A stretch of DNA of 64,000 nt from Vitis vinifera (lineage: Eukaryota > Streptophyta > Magnoliopsida > Vitales > Vitaceae), in assembly GCF_030704535.1 (NCBI RefSeq), contig NC_081823.1, positions 1,954,501-2,018,500 of the forward strand. The letters run 5' to 3'. Below, piece by piece: positions 1-11,940 of the stretch. How positions within the stretch are numbered: the stretch's first letter is position 1; each line of letters starts with the position of its first letter. The notes beneath the pieces are model-generated. The model saw only the letters and a list, made by a program, of their open reading frames with translations. It did not search any database and was not told the DNA's origin. Made by a program: the position numbers and the translations under genes.

Positions 1-1743
1 TCATGAAGCCCTTCACCAAGGCGATGTGGGTTCTAACAGGTGCTATAACCATCTACAATGGCTTCACCCTCTGGTTGATAGAACGAAACCAAAACCCAGA
101 ACTTATGACAGGCTCTATTCTGAACCAAATGGGAACCTTGGTTTGCCTATCCTTCACCACCCTCTTCTCTATGCATGGTAAGGGCTACAAATCATCCATT
201 TCATCTACTGTATTTGAAATTGAACATATCACTTCTCATATAGAATTGGTATATAATTTTGTTGCATGTATCCATTTCTTTCTTCAATGCTATGAAAATC
301 ACAAGAGTTCGGATGATATTTCCAAATGCACATTTTATGTCATAATTTCAATCCAATTTGACATAATAATTGCTCTCTTGATCAGCTAAGAGTAACCCTA
401 ATAGACTTGATAGTTGTATCTGATGAATTTTTTCGTATCCCATTGTTCAAAATGTAACATGGAAGATGGGGATTGAGGCTGTACAGGTCTTTAAGGTTCC
501 CTCATGCATTTATGTTTCTGAATTACAGGAGGAAGGCAACATAGTAATCTGTCCCGGTTGGTAATGGTGGTCTGGCTGTTCGCATCTCTGGTGATAACGA
601 ATAGCTACACTGCTAATCTTACAAGCATGCTTACGGTCCAACGCCTTGAACCTACTGTGGTCGATGTGGAAGATCTGAAGAGTGCTAATTCCATTGTTGG
701 GTGCAGCGGACGATCATTCGTGGTGAGGTATTTGGTGGATGTCATAAGAATAAAAGAAAGTAACATAAAAGATATTACTTCAGCTGAAGAGTATGCTCCA
801 GCTCTCAGAAGCGGAGAGATAGCAGCAGCCTTCATTGAAGCTCCCTACGCCAAACTATTCCTTGCCCAAAACTGCAAAGGCTTTGCAGCTTCTGGGAAAA
901 CATACAAAGTTGGTGGCTTTGGATTTGTAAGTCCCTATATTCCTTTATAGCTAACTCTCCTTTTTCCATCTTACTCAAATTTTCTAAGATCAAAGGTGAG
1001 CCTATCAACCTGCCATTCAATGCCATTTGGGCTGTGTTTCTTGAAAAAGTGCCTCAGGGAGATTATCACTGAGAGCACTTTTGCATTAGGGCTCAATTGA
1101 GTGGTGGCTTTGTTTTCTCTGAAGTCCCAAATCAATAGAAGATTTCTTCCCTTTTCCCCAACTTTTCTCAGCAACCAAACATGTAGAACTGAAACCCATT
1201 TAGCTGCACCAAACCAAAATTAATTAGTCTATCTAGTGTATGCTTATTAATATGATTAATTAATTAAATTGCCAATTCTTTCAGGTGTTTCCAAAGGGAT
1301 CATCTATTCTTCCAGACATATCTAAAGCAGTCTTGGAGGTGTCCGAAAAAGGTGAGTTAGGCGTCTTAGAGAACAATTTGATTGGATCCCAGAAGTGTGA
1401 TTCAAATGCAGAAATCAGTGAGGATAGCAGTAGTCTTAGCCCTAGCAGCTTTTGGGTACTTTTCTTAATAACAGGAGGTGTATCAACAGTTTGTCTTGTA
1501 ATCTTCATGGCCAGAGAAAGGTTAACCTATTTGTATAATTATTTGTTGGGGCATATGGCCATTTGGAGACTAATATCAGCTGTAATGAGAAGCTGGAGAT
1601 CACATCCACGTGGTCGATTCTCTAGAGGAATTAGCGACGTAGAAAGTAATGGTAATGCCCAACACACATCTATCCATTCACCACAATACTTTGGATATAG
1701 AGTGCCATGGCAGAGAAATTACAGCTCCAGAAGTTCTTCCTAA
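1..1743 (+). CDS. Glutamate receptor-like channel, clade II, 3' part only (GLR copy A)
   Basis: This is the C-terminal part of a plant glutamate receptor-like protein, a ligand-gated cation (calcium-permeable) channel of the plasma membrane. Exons are <1-177, 529-926 and 1285-1743, all joined at GT-AG sites, giving about 343 visible residues. The first exon carries M1 (ending WLIERN) and the pore loop. The second carries M3 with the channel signature SYTANLTSML and most of ligand-binding lobe S2, including the EAPYAKLFLA stretch. The last carries the end of S2 and M4 (SSFWVLFLITGG), then a cytoplasmic tail that is longer than in the two downstream copies. The 398-nt second exon has the same length in all three copies, which supports tandem duplication. 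The amino-terminal domain and lobe S1 lie outside the window. I am sure of the family and cannot assign the exact member. Confidence 0.93.
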
Positions 1744-3785
1744 ATCCACAAGCTAAATCAACCCCAAAAAATCCAAATTTTAGAGGATACTTGGGGAACC
1801 ATAGCCCATATGTGAATGCATTTCAGCACAGAATTTATAGAATTTTTTCTGTACGTTTGTGCTCTGTGAAATGCAATGTAATTCTTATTTTTAAAATGCA
1901 TTTGTGCATTATTGTACCATTTTAGATAAAGCAATATATAAATGCTCTTGATTTTGTATATAAAAAATCATATATTAATGTGATGGATTTAGACTTAGGT
2001 GTTTGTTTTTTTTACTTAATTCTAAATAGTGTTAAGTATTAGATTATTTGTTTTTTTAATATTTTATTTTTATTAAACATTAAAAAGGTAAAGAAAAATC
2101 AACATGTTACTTTTTTCATTTAAAAAAAAAACCAAATTTTTTAATTTTTTCTATTCAGCAAAAAATTTATAATAAGTTGTGAAAATGTTGAAAAAACAAA
2201 CGCCCTTTTAGTTTTTGTTTGGAGCTTAAGATCCATATGTTGACAAGTATGTGAAAGGAAAAGAAAGCTTAAAACCGATCAAAAACCCTAAAAATCTAGA
2301 CACTATTCAATCAAAAATGAAAAAGAAACATGTAGCAAATCTATATATATGATGATTCAATGTCTCTCAAGGGCAAGTTCAAGCTGTCAAAACCATCAAT
2401 TTTTCCTCCGTTGGTCATTAGTGTAAGGGTGGTGACCAACTCTCCTTTGAATCTTCTAAAACTTACCTAATCCCATGCTGCCTTAATCCCATTCAAGCTC
2501 AGCTAATTGTTGGTGAATAATGCATAATTGTATAAATTTAAGGTCATAGTCATGATCTTCATATTCAACCAAGAGGAATGGTAGATATCACCAAGTTTTC
2601 CTTGACTTTTCCTCACGCGATTGAATGGTTGTAAGCCCTTTGTCAATTTAAAGAGATATATAATAAATAGAAAGACATGAATGATGAGATCTTTCCGCAT
2701 GGAATAGTGAAATCGAATGCGATCAAGCGATGAAAGTTATCTAATTAGTGAGTAATTTAGAAGAACAAGGGACTAATCTTTAATTTTAATTCAATCAGTC
2801 AATCCAGATACAAGTATAACTTATAATATAAGGCATAGTCAAGACTCCCATGACTAAGAATTAGCATGCAGTGACATTTGAATTTATCTGTCTCCTCAAC
2901 ATAAAATTGTTACCTAAAGGCATTTTGTATGCTCTACACGTCAAGCTATTGAAACAAAAAATTAAGAATCTCAAAACACAATGATAGTTAGCGATGAATT
3001 CAATGTCAAGATTGTAATCTCAGGAGTCTTTGATAACAAAGGCATTGACTCAGTCTAAGATTGCCCGATAATTTCAACAATCTCTGATCAATGCGCATAT
3101 ATAGTACTATGACGAAGAAATAAAAAAATTCTAGTCTCAATAGGGCTTGTATATTTGAACAAGTCAAGTGTTTCAATGAGTTTCAATCAATCCACATATG
3201 AAAAGAAAAAAATCAAAGTACATGCATGTTTACCAATTTTCAAGCTTTGTTTCTAGTGATAGTATACACCAAATATACTGGAGATTCCAAATAAGGAACC
3301 CTTCAAAGTCACATTTTTATGGTCCTGTCTAAAGGTCATTCCATGAAAGCTGCATCAATATTGCAAGGAAATTCCCAAACCTACCAATTCACATAGAAAA
3401 GTCACATAATTTTTTGTTGTCTTGTGCCTGTTGATATATACTGGATTAATTAATGTATCTAGAAAGCAGCAAAGGAATTCAATTCAAACGAAAGCAATGT
3501 GATTTGACATTAATACACCTCAAGGTCTTACAAGTTTAACGGAAGAACAACGTTATGTAATCAATAAATGCATCCTTTACTAATGAGATCAGTGAAGCAT
3601 TAACAACGTAGCGTGGTAGTTCTAGAATTCTTCGTTTCAGACCTAGGGTTGGAGCCAGTACTGATCAATTGGTCCACAAGAATGGGATTCAATTCTTTGA
3701 ATCATGCCCCATAAGATGGGCTTCAATTCTTAAAGTTGACCCAGTAAGCAAAAAGAAAAAAGACAAATGAGGCAAAGAAAGGAAA
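1744..3785. other. Intergenic DNA between GLR copies A and B
   Basis: AT-rich sequence of about 2 kb with no convincing gene. It contains the 3' UTR of GLR copy A, one short MITE-like element (listed separately) and the upstream region of GLR copy B. Short ORFs here lack recognisable domains. Confidence 0.7.
1998..2204. repeat. MITE-like short inverted-repeat element
   Basis: The two ends are inverted copies of GGYGTTTGTTTTTT: GGTGTTTG begins at 1998, and its reverse complement ends at 2204 as CAAACGCC. The interior is AT-rich and non-coding. A related end pair occurs at 56112-56303. No clean target duplication was seen, so the family is not assigned. Confidence 0.4.
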
Positions 3786-3792
3786 TATAAAG
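3786..3792 (+). promoter_or_regulatory. TATA box of GLR copy B
   Basis: TATAAAG lies 46 bp upstream of the ATG at 3838, leaving room for a very short 5' leader. An out-of-frame ATG at 3803 falls between the box and the expected transcription start, so it is probably not in the mRNA. Confidence 0.55.
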
Positions 3793-3837
3793 GGAAGGGA
3801 CCATGGTGGCAATAGTTGTCCTTCTAGTCTTCACAAA

Positions 3838-4300
3838 ATGGGCATATTGTTTTCTCTCTTCTTCTCTTTGTTGGTCTTAGATTTGTTGTTTCTGCAAATG
3901 GCAACAGCCAATGGAGGCACCGACTCAATTGAAAAAGCTGATGTCAAGGGAAGTATTGGAGCTATTCTAGACTATAGCTCGCGCATTGGAAAAGAAGAGA
4001 AGGTAGCCATGGAGATGGCTATAGAGGAATTCAACTCTCAGTACTCCAACCAGCATATTGACCTGCTGATAAATGACTCTCAAGGGGAACCCATCCAAGC
4101 AGCACTTGCAGGTAAGTCTATCAGTTCATCTCCTTTAATTTCTGGCAAGTAATGAGAGTTCTCTACAGTACCATGTTTGACATTGAAATTCAGTTCCCAT
4201 GACCACATCCTAGTTTGCAATAGATCTTGTTCATGCATATATACTATATTTCTGGGCAAATTATAGATGACTCAGGACATAGCTAGGGCATTCAGAAACA

Positions 4301-4331
<31 letters not shown>

Positions 4332-6137
4332 GCTGAAATGTTCATGAGGTTCATATATATGACAAGATATTCTTAGTGATAAATGGGTTTTTGGAAATGA
4401 CTTTTACATATATACAACTATGAGAACTGGTGGTTAACACTGGGCAGATTCATTACCTACTTAGCACTCCGCTTAAAGCTATGAATTCGCATTAGTTTTC
4501 TGGGAAATGAAAGGAGTTACTAAAGGAACTAACCATAATATTTTATGCATTCATTAGCATCTTAGCATAACCATTGATTTCAGTACATAAAACAAAAAAA
4601 GAATCAACCATTTTTGGCCTTGTTTTGCATATTAGTTTCATTATACATATATATAGTACTGATATTGTTTTGATTGTGAAATTATCAAACCAAGTAGAAG
4701 CTGCTACACTTCTACTAATACTGCTATTACTACCACCACTCCTACTGCTGATTTTTTGAACATTGTTGCATCAATATACAGCACGGGAGCTTGTATACAG
4801 GCATCGAGTAAAAGCAATTCTGGGGCCCCAAACATGGGAAGAAGCATCCTTAGTTGCAGAGGTTGGCAGTCAAGCTTATACCCCCATTCTTTCTCTTGCC
4901 TATACAACTCCACAGTGGGCAACAGAAAGGTGGCCCTTCCTCATCCAAGCCTCCGCAGACCAGTCTGCACAAATGAAAGCCATTGCTGCAGTTATTGAGT
5001 CTCAGGATTGGCATCGGGTGACCGTAGTATACGAGGACATCCCGTCCTCCGCCACTGGAGCCGTTCTCCAACTCTCAGAAGCCCTGAAAGATGTAGGAAT
5101 AGAAATAGGCCACCTTCTGCCTCTCCCACCTTTGTCTTCTTCTTCTTCATTGGTTGAAGAGCTCCAGAGTCTTAAAGAAGGGCAGTGTAGAGTGTTTGTG
5201 GTTCATACATCCTTGCAATTGGGGGTTCACCTATTCGAAACTGCCAAGAAGATGGAGATGATGAAAGAGGGGTATATATGGATCATTACAGACACCATTT
5301 CCAGTCTTGTCCATTCCATAAAAGCCTCTACAATCTCCTCATCCATGGATGGAATTGTAGGTGTCAAAAGCTACTTCAATGAAAACACTCCCCAGTTCAA
5401 GATATTCCGGGGGAGATTCAGGAGGATGTTCATCTCAGTACACCCTGACGAAGAAAAGAATGAACCCGGGATTTACGCAGCTAAGGCCTATGATGCCACT
5501 TGGGCTGCAGCTCTAGCAATGACGGGAGGAAGGGGTACTGGCCAACAACTCCTAGAAAAAATTTCAAACGGCCAATTTGATGGCTTAACTGGAAAGATCC
5601 AATTCAGCGATCAGAAATTAGCCCCAGCACATATATTTCAGATTGTCAATGTTGTAGGGAAGAGTGATAGAGAACTAGGGTTCTGGTCCGAGACATCGGA
5701 GGAGGAGTCAGGTTTTTGGAGAGATAGAAGAGCTCTGGCACAGGTGGTTTGGCCTGGGGGACCCAGGAATACTCCAAGGGGATGGACTCCTCCAACAGAT
5801 GAGAAGCCACTGAAGATTGGCGTGCCCAGTGGGTCCACTTTCAAACAGTTTGTAGAAGTGATACAAGATGGAAATAATATTTCTTTCAACGGATTCTCAA
5901 TCAATGTCTTCAATGCAACTGTGGAACGCTTGCCATATGCTTTGCCACATAAGTTGTATGCCTTCAATGGCACATACGATGAACTAGTGAGACAGGTTTA
6001 TTTAAAGGTACGAGATATGCTGTCTTCTTTCATTCAGTTTCTTGCTCTTCCGATTTGAAAGGTCTGTTCGGTGATACTTTATTTTTAATCATTTTTCCAT
6101 GTTTGTACCATCATTTTTCAAAAACTGTTTTTCGTCT

Positions 6138-6182
<45 letters not shown>

Positions 6183-8485
6183 AATCTATACAGCTTTCAA
6201 TTTAAAAACAGTTCCCAAATAAAAGTTTCGGGTTTTGTTTTTCACATAAAACTTGTCCATATTTGCATGTTTACTTGAAACTCTCTGCAAATGTGAGCAG
6301 AAATTTGATGCAGTAGTTGGAGATGTTGCAATAGTAGCCAAAAGGTTTGAGCACGCAGAGTTCACACAACCTTATGCTGAACCAGGATTGCAGATGATAA
6401 CCCCAGTTCGATCAAAAAGCAGCAATAAAGCATGGCTATTCATGAAGCCCTTCACAAGAGCCATGTGGATTCTAACAACATTCATAAATGTCTACAACGG
6501 ATTCGTGGTATGGTTGATAGAAAGAAACCACTGCAATGAGCTTAAAGGCTCAGTCCTCAATCAAATAGGAACCCTACTGTGGCTAGCTTTCTCAACACTC
6601 TTTTCTCTGCATGGTAAGAAGAAATCCCTACATATCTTAGAAATTTAAGCCCTATTTGGTAACTATTTTTCAAAATAGTTTTCAATTCTTTGAAGGAAAA
6701 AAAAACCAAGAAAATACATTTAACAACCTGACAAAACAAAAACCAATTTTCTCAAAAACAGAAAACTTGATGTTTTCATATAACATCTTTTAATGGTTTT
6801 CGATTGTTTTCTATATCGTTATAAAAAATAATTATACAAATATGAAAAATGATTATAAATAAATTATTAGATATCAAGTTAGTTTTAAGACATTTAAAAA
6901 TATAGAAAATAAATTAAAAATAATTTAGGTTATCAAAAACAATTTTCTTCTATAAAACATTAAAGACCAGTTTTTCAAAAACTATTTTTAAAAACAATTC
7001 CCAAATAAAAGGGAAGTTTCTATATGTTGTAAAATTGATAGCCTCACCCTAGTTGATTTGTTTGAACATAGGGGAAAAACTTCACAGCAATTTGTCGCGG
7101 ATGGCGATGGTGGTGTGGCTGTTTGTGGCACTAGTCATCACACAGAGTTACACGGCGAACCTCACCAGCATGCTCACTGTCCAGCAGCTTGAACCGACGG
7201 TAGCCGATATCGAGACGCTGAAGAGTAGCAACTCGATGATCGGGTACTGTAGGGGGTCCTTTGTGTCAGCATACTTGAAGGATGTCTTAGGTTTCAATGA
7301 AAAAAACATCAAGAATTATTCATCACCTGAAGAGTATGCTAAAGCCCTCAAGGATGGACAGATAGCCGCAGCATTTCTTGAAGCTCCTTTTGCGAAATTA
7401 TTCCTTGCGAAGTACTGCAAGAGCTTCATGGCAGCTGGGACGAGTTACAAAGTCGGAGGATTTGGATTCGTGAGTGCATTCTCTCTTTTCTTCTTCCATG
7501 TTAATTCTTTCACATTTGGGTTATATCTAGTTTCTAAAAATTTGAGGGAAAATACAAAGAAAATAAAATAGAGATGAAATGTGATATTCCACATCAGGTA
7601 GAAGAAAAAGTTTATCTCGCTCTCTCTCTATATATATATATGTAGGATCAAAAGACTTTTAGAGAATCAAGACCCATAGTTTAGAAACAATTCAAAGGGG
7701 CTTTCAAAAGAAGTGCTTCCTTCTTGACAGTGTTAGATGACCTCAGTGTGGGCTTTCGTTTGTTCCCGTTTGTCTAATGGGTGTCACAATTTCATGAGAC
7801 ACAGCAAAGATGTTGTGTTTGCAATGAGATGGTTGTGATATTCCATGTTGGATAGGAGAAAAGTTCCTGATAAATATGTTTTAAAACATGAGGGCAACTC
7901 ATTTAATTGTTCATTATAAAGATTGAACAATTTGAAAATAACGTAAGGATCTAATTAATTTTAATTATATTTTATTTTCTTTTATATTTTTCATATAAGA
8001 TGAGAAATTCATTTTTCTTAATAATTTTTTTTTCTTTCCTTAGTACTAGCACTTCCTGGGATTGAAGGTTGATGAGATTCTTATGGTTTGTGGATCAGGT
8101 ATTTCCAAGGGGTTCTCCATTGCTCCATGACGTATCTGAAGCTCTTTTGAATGTGTCTGAGAGTGGTAAGCTAAGGGAACTAGAGAATAGTATGCTGTCA
8201 TCTGAAAAATGTGAGGATACAGAAACAGAAGATGATGAAACTTCAAGACTGAGCCCTAGTAGCTTTTGGGTGCTTTTCATTATAACTGGAGGGACATCAA
8301 CGTTTGCATTACTGGTTTATATGCTTCATCGCAACTGGACCTTCCATGATTCTACCTCTGAACACAAAACCATCTGGAGATTTTTCATTGCTATAATGAA
8401 ACTGTGGCGGCAGCAAACCCGAAAACTTCCGCGAAAAGTCAGTGATGTAGAACTTCCTAGAGGCTCTCCTAACATCGAAATTTGA
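3838..8485 (+). CDS. Glutamate receptor-like channel, clade II (GLR copy B), complete
   Basis: Predicted plasma-membrane, amino-acid-gated cation channel of the GLR2 type. Exons are 3838-4111, 4782-6007, 6301-6613, 7072-7469 and 8099-8485; all introns are GT-AG and the phases close, giving 865 aa. Residues 1-24 look like a signal peptide. The ANF-type amino-terminal domain follows (about 40-400), then lobe S1 from about 434 (KIGVPSGS) with the conserved Arg of AKRFEHAEFTQPY. M1 is near 545-572 and the pore loop near 588. M3 carries SYTANLTSML near 629. Lobe S2 follows, and M4 (SPSSFWVLFIITGG) is near 788-812 before a basic tail. The start is the only ATG in frame with the signal peptide and sits behind a TATA box. 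Introns 1 and 2 hold TA microsatellites, and introns 3 and 4 hold MITE-like and repeat sequence. It is intact and probably functional; the closest Arabidopsis group is likely GLR2.7-2.9. Confidence 0.95.
4304..4331. repeat. (AT)n microsatellite in GLR-B intron 1
   Basis: An uninterrupted run of 14 AT units inside the first intron of GLR copy B. Confidence 0.9.
6141..6180. repeat. (AT)n microsatellite in GLR-B intron 2
   Basis: A run of about 20 AT units filling much of the second intron of GLR copy B. It is flanked by sequence (CAAAAACTGTTTTTC and TTTAAAAACAGTTCCC) resembling the ends of the MITE-like element in intron 3. Confidence 0.9.
6650..7013. repeat. MITE-like element in GLR-B intron 3
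   Basis: Degenerate terminal inverted repeats bound this stretch. The left end begins CCCTATTTGGTAACTA. The right end, read on the other strand, begins CCCTTTTATTTGGGAATTG. The short direct flank AAG is present on both sides. The interior is AT-rich, has no coding capacity and contains several ATAGTTTT-like words. It occupies most of the 458-bp intron 3 without touching the splice sites. Confidence 0.5.
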
Positions 8486-8788
8486 CATTCCAGGCCATGA
8501 CTTAGATTGAAGATGCAATTTTGGAAGACCCCCACAGATCCTAGCTAGCTACCACAGTAGAAGATGAATTTCAGAAAGGCACCTTAGTTGTCACCATGTT
8601 AAACCAGAGTTTCAAAACCAAGATTTACCACTTGTTGACAGAATATATGTAAGAGGATTATGAAATGATTATCTAATAATGTTAACATAACTTATCAAGT
8701 ATCATTTTATAAGCTCTGGATCTGTTGATAATCAACCATGAGTTTCAATTTACTGATTGTCTGATCACTTAGAATAACAGTTAGTTAC

Positions 8789-9078
8789 TGTTGGTATAAG
8801 ATTAAATACTTATACAAAAAATATATTTTTGGGCTGCTGGAACTTATATTTTTATTGATGAAGAATGCTGAATTTATACATGAACTTGTAACTTAAATGA
8901 CATTAGAATAGCAGAAAATCAAGCTACTAGATGATGAACAACTACTTCCTATAAAATAGAAACCAAATCTTGACCAAATAAAAATAAGAAAATATCTAGA
9001 TGTTGCAGATTTTGTGCAAGACTCCAGCTGCAATATTCAAAATTCAAATTCTAGCAAATACTAAGTCAAAATTCAACA
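8789..9078 (-). repeat. Copia-1 3' LTR
   Basis: 290 bp, TG...CA ends, apparently identical to the copy at 10897-11186. On the minus strand it contains a TATAAAT motif and an AATAAA motif suited to transcription start and polyadenylation. The stop codon of the element ORF lies in its first bases. Confidence 0.95.
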
Positions 9079-10818
9079 CTCCTCCTTGACTTCGTAGATG
9101 CAAACTCCAAGTCTTGCACGTAGACACTCAAACCAAACTTCGAAAGGGGTCTGCTTCTTTAACACTTTTGTTGGCAATATGTTCAGAAAATATACTGCTC
9201 CATTTTGTTGTGGATTATATGGTGCAGTGAGCTGGTGAACATTGTTTGCATTCAATTTCAAGGATGGCATCTTTTGAGATCCACCTACATCAGTATGCAC
9301 CAGTTGCAGTTTTTGGGTTGCTCTCCAGGATATTTTCTTTGGAAAGGGAAGTTTAGTTTGCTTCCCATATTGACAAGTAGCACATATAGGAAGATCTTTT
9401 TCTAAGTCAGGAAGTCCTTCAACTATTTGATTTTTCTTCATGTAGAGCACATCATCATGATGAAAGTGCTCGACCCTTCTGTCCCAAAACATTGTTGTGC
9501 TATCTTGTTGTAAAATAGCAGTATGCTCATCTTCCAGTAAATTCAAGGCAAAACTCTTGCCCTTCATTTTTATGTTGAACACCTCTTTGCCTTCAGCATC
9601 TTTGATAATGCAATTCCTATCTTCAAAATAAACTTTAAATTCTTTCTCAACGAGCTGTCCAACACTGAGTAAGTTTTGGTCAATGTCAGGCACAAACAAA
9701 ACATCATAAATGAGTTTCAAACCTGTTTGGCTTTCGATAGCAACCGTTCCTTTGCCCTTCACTGGAATATACTCACCATTTCCAATTCTGACTTTGGAAA
9801 TAGTTGTTCTATCAAGTTCTCTAAAGAGATCTTGATTATTTGTCATGTGGTTTGTACAACCACTATCCACAAGCCAGCTTTTAGAGGTGCTTTTATTAGC
9901 AAAACACGTTGCTGCAAACAATTGCTCCTCCTGACAATAGTCAACTACTGCATTAGTTTCTTCCTGCTGTTGATTTTTGCAAATCCTCTCCACATGTCCT
10001 TGTTTACCACACTTGTTGCATTTCACATCTGGTCTCCACCAACATTTTTGTGGAGAATGATTTGTCTTCTTGCAATGAGGACAAGGTGGAAAAACTCCAT
10101 TTTTCTGGTTGTTGCCACACGACTTGTTGTTGTTCACCTTTCCATTTTTATGGCATGCATTTTTCTGCATTCTTGCTTGAAATGCTCCTTCTGCAGTATC
10201 TCCTTGTCTCATGAGTCTTCTTTGTTCCACAGCCTCCAAGGAATGTAATAATTCTGTCAAGCTAATAGTTGACAGATCTTTTGAATTCTCCAAAGAGGAA
10301 ATTGTAGCTTCATATTTCTCAGGAAGTGTAACCAATATCTTTTGAACAATCTTCTCATTGGAAAATTCTTTTCCAAGCAGCCTAACTTTGTCTGCTATTG
10401 AAAGAAGTTGTGCAGCATAGTCTTTAACAGCATCAGACTCCCTCATTTTCTTCATTTCAAATTCTCGAATCAAGTTCATCACCTGCATGTTCTTGATTCT
10501 TTCATCTCCTTTGTATTCCTCCTTGAGATACTCCCAAATTTCTGCAGCTGAGTCAATTTTCATGATTTTGATGAAAATTGATGGTGAAACTGCAGCAAAC
10601 AAGCAAGCTTTCGCTTTAGCCTTTCTTGTCCTTCTTTCTTTATGCAACTTCATTTGAGCCACAGTTGGATTGGCTCCCAGGGGAGGAACTTCATAATTTT
10701 CTTCCACTGCTTCCCAAACATCAAGTGCTTGTAGATGAACTGTCATTCTAACAGCCCAAGTTTCATAATTGTCTCCATCAAGAATTGATGGTGCAACTGT
10801 GAGACTTGACTCTTCCAT
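9073..10818 (-). CDS. Copia-1 gag-protease-truncated integrase polyprotein
   Basis: A 581-aa ORF read from an ATG close behind the 5' LTR. It holds a UBN2-type gag domain (about residues 5-215), a CCHC zinc knuckle CNKCGKQGHVERIC (about 268-281), an aspartic protease start WLVDSGCTNHMTNN (about 317-330) and the GAG-pre-integrase region with ICATCQYGKQ. After TDVGGSQKMPS the integrase catalytic core is missing. Short integrase pieces (HQLTAPYNPQQNG and YFLNILPTK) are joined in frame before the stop. No reverse transcriptase or RNase H is left, yet the frame stays open across every deletion joint. It encodes a gag and possibly an active protease, which could form particles that need partner enzymes. 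Confidence 0.9.
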   Translation of the reverse strand: MEESSLTVAPSILDGDNYETWAVRMTVHLQALDVWEAVEENYEVPPLGANPTVAQMKLHKERRTRKAKAKACLFAAVSPSIFIKIMKIDSAAEIWEYLKEEYKGDERIKNMQVMNLIREFEMKKMRESDAVKDYAAQLLSIADKVRLLGKEFSNEKIVQKILVTLPEKYEATISSLENSKDLSTISLTELLHSLEAVEQRRLMRQGDTAEGAFQARMQKNACHKNGKVNNNKSCGNNQKNGVFPPCPHCKKTNHSPQKCWWRPDVKCNKCGKQGHVERICKNQQQEETNAVVDYCQEEQLFAATCFANKSTSKSWLVDSGCTNHMTNNQDLFRELDRTTISKVRIGNGEYIPVKGKGTVAIESQTGLKLIYDVLFVPDIDQNLLSVGQLVEKEFKVYFEDRNCIIKDAEGKEVFNIKMKGKSFALNLLEDEHTAILQQDSTTMFWDRRVEHFHHDDVLYMKKNQIVEGLPDLEKDLPICATCQYGKQTKLPFPKKISWRATQKLQLVHTDVGGSQKMPSLKLNANNVHQLTAPYNPQQNGAVYFLNILPTKVLKKQTPFEVWFECLRARLGVCIYEVKEEC

Positions 10819-10896
10819 TGCTAAATGATTTTAGAAGGTGTTTGGGTTCACTCACCTCACTGGCCCCTCAAGATAACTATGGCTCTGATACCACTT

Positions 10897-11186
10897 TGTT
10901 GGTATAAGATTAAATACTTATACAAAAAATATATTTTTGGGCTGCTGGAACTTATATTTTTATTGATGAAGAATGCTGAATTTATACATGAACTTGTAAC
11001 TTAAATGACATTAGAATAGCAGAAAATCAAGCTACTAGATGATGAACAACTACTTCCTATAAAATAGAAACCAAATCTTGACCAAATAAAAATAAGAAAA
11101 TATCTAGATGTTGCAGATTTTGTGCAAGACTCCAGCTGCAATATTCAAAATTCAAATTCTAGCAAATACTAAGTCAAAATTCAACA
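10897..11186 (-). repeat. Copia-1 5' LTR
   Basis: 290 bp, apparently identical to the 3' LTR. It is followed on the minus strand by the initiator-Met type primer-binding site and a leader of about 80 bases before the ATG at 10818. Confidence 0.95.
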
Positions 11187-11377
11187 GTTACTAACTAAAC
11201 CAGCAGTACAGTTCTAGATGCATGGTTTTGGGTTTTTAATCTGGGCCTTTGGCAGAATTTCCAAGTAGAGCAACTATATATTAGAAATAAATTAGACTTA
11301 TCATGTAACGACCACCAATCATTGAAGTTCACCCAATTCCCATATCAGCAAAGAAGCAATTCGGGATGCACTAGTAG

Positions 11378-11940
11378 AGAGCCCTTCTGATGTCCTTGTA
11401 GTCAAGAATTGGGGCCTCATTTGGTGTAGCAGGTCTTGGGACTGAAAGTATTAGCAAGTGGCAAGCCCAACAACATCCTTCTTAAGGACTAGTGAAGTAA
11501 TGATTCACTTTTAACCATGTAGATATTATCAATTTTGGGTTTGATAAGCCCTCACGGTGAACTCAGAGCCCATTTGATGCCCCTTCAGTCAACAACTGGG
11601 GCCTCATTTGGTACACCAGGTCTTAGGACTAGTATTAGCAACAGCAAGCCCAACAACATCCTTGTCGAGGACTAATGATACAATGAACCCTCCCAACCAC
11701 GTCAGTATTGTCTGCTCTGGGTTTGATAAGCCCTTAGGCAAACTGGTAGAGAGCCCATTTAATGTCCCTCTAGTCAAGAATTGAGGCCTCATTTGGTACA
11801 ACAGGTCTTAGGACTGAAAGTATTTGCGAGCTGCCAACCCAACAACACCCTTGTAGAAGAGACTAGTGATATAATAAGTAATCTAATCATGTGGATATTG
11901 TTCACTTTGAATGTGATAAACCTCATAGCTTTAAAACACA
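11378..11940. repeat. Three-unit tandem array, about 186 bp per unit
   Basis: Units begin at about 11378, 11565 and 11750, each with AGAGCCC followed by a conserved core (GGCCTCATTTGGT, CAACAACA, TTTGATAAGCCC). Spacings are 187 and 185 bp. The units are clearly diverged, with small indels. The reverse complement of part of each unit resembles sequence just to the right (near 12000-12200), so array and neighbour may derive from one repeat family. Confidence 0.75.

Larger units (their letters stand above)
8789..11186 (-). mobile_element. Internally deleted Ty1/Copia retrotransposon (Copia-1)
   Basis: A 2398-bp element bounded by two 290-bp LTRs (8789-9078 and 10897-11186) that look identical base for base, each with TG...CA ends. 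A 5-bp target duplication GTTAC flanks it at 8784-8788 and 11187-11191. Read on the minus strand, the primer-binding site TGGTATCAGAGCC (initiator Met tRNA type) follows the 5' LTR at about 10881-10894. A purine tract AAGGAGGAG precedes the 3' LTR. Only one ORF remains, with gag, protease and scraps of integrase; all of reverse transcriptase and RNase H are gone. Identical LTRs imply a recent insertion, which must have used enzymes supplied in trans. Confidence 0.95.

Noticed and set aside
3803..3838. Alternative start codon for GLR copy B at 3803
   Set aside because: Out of frame with the signal peptide and probably upstream of the transcript start set by the TATA box.
9676..10248. A 190-aa plus-strand ORF inside Copia-1
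   Set aside because: Antisense to the gag frame, rich in Phe/Ser/Cys as expected for a shadow; no known domain.
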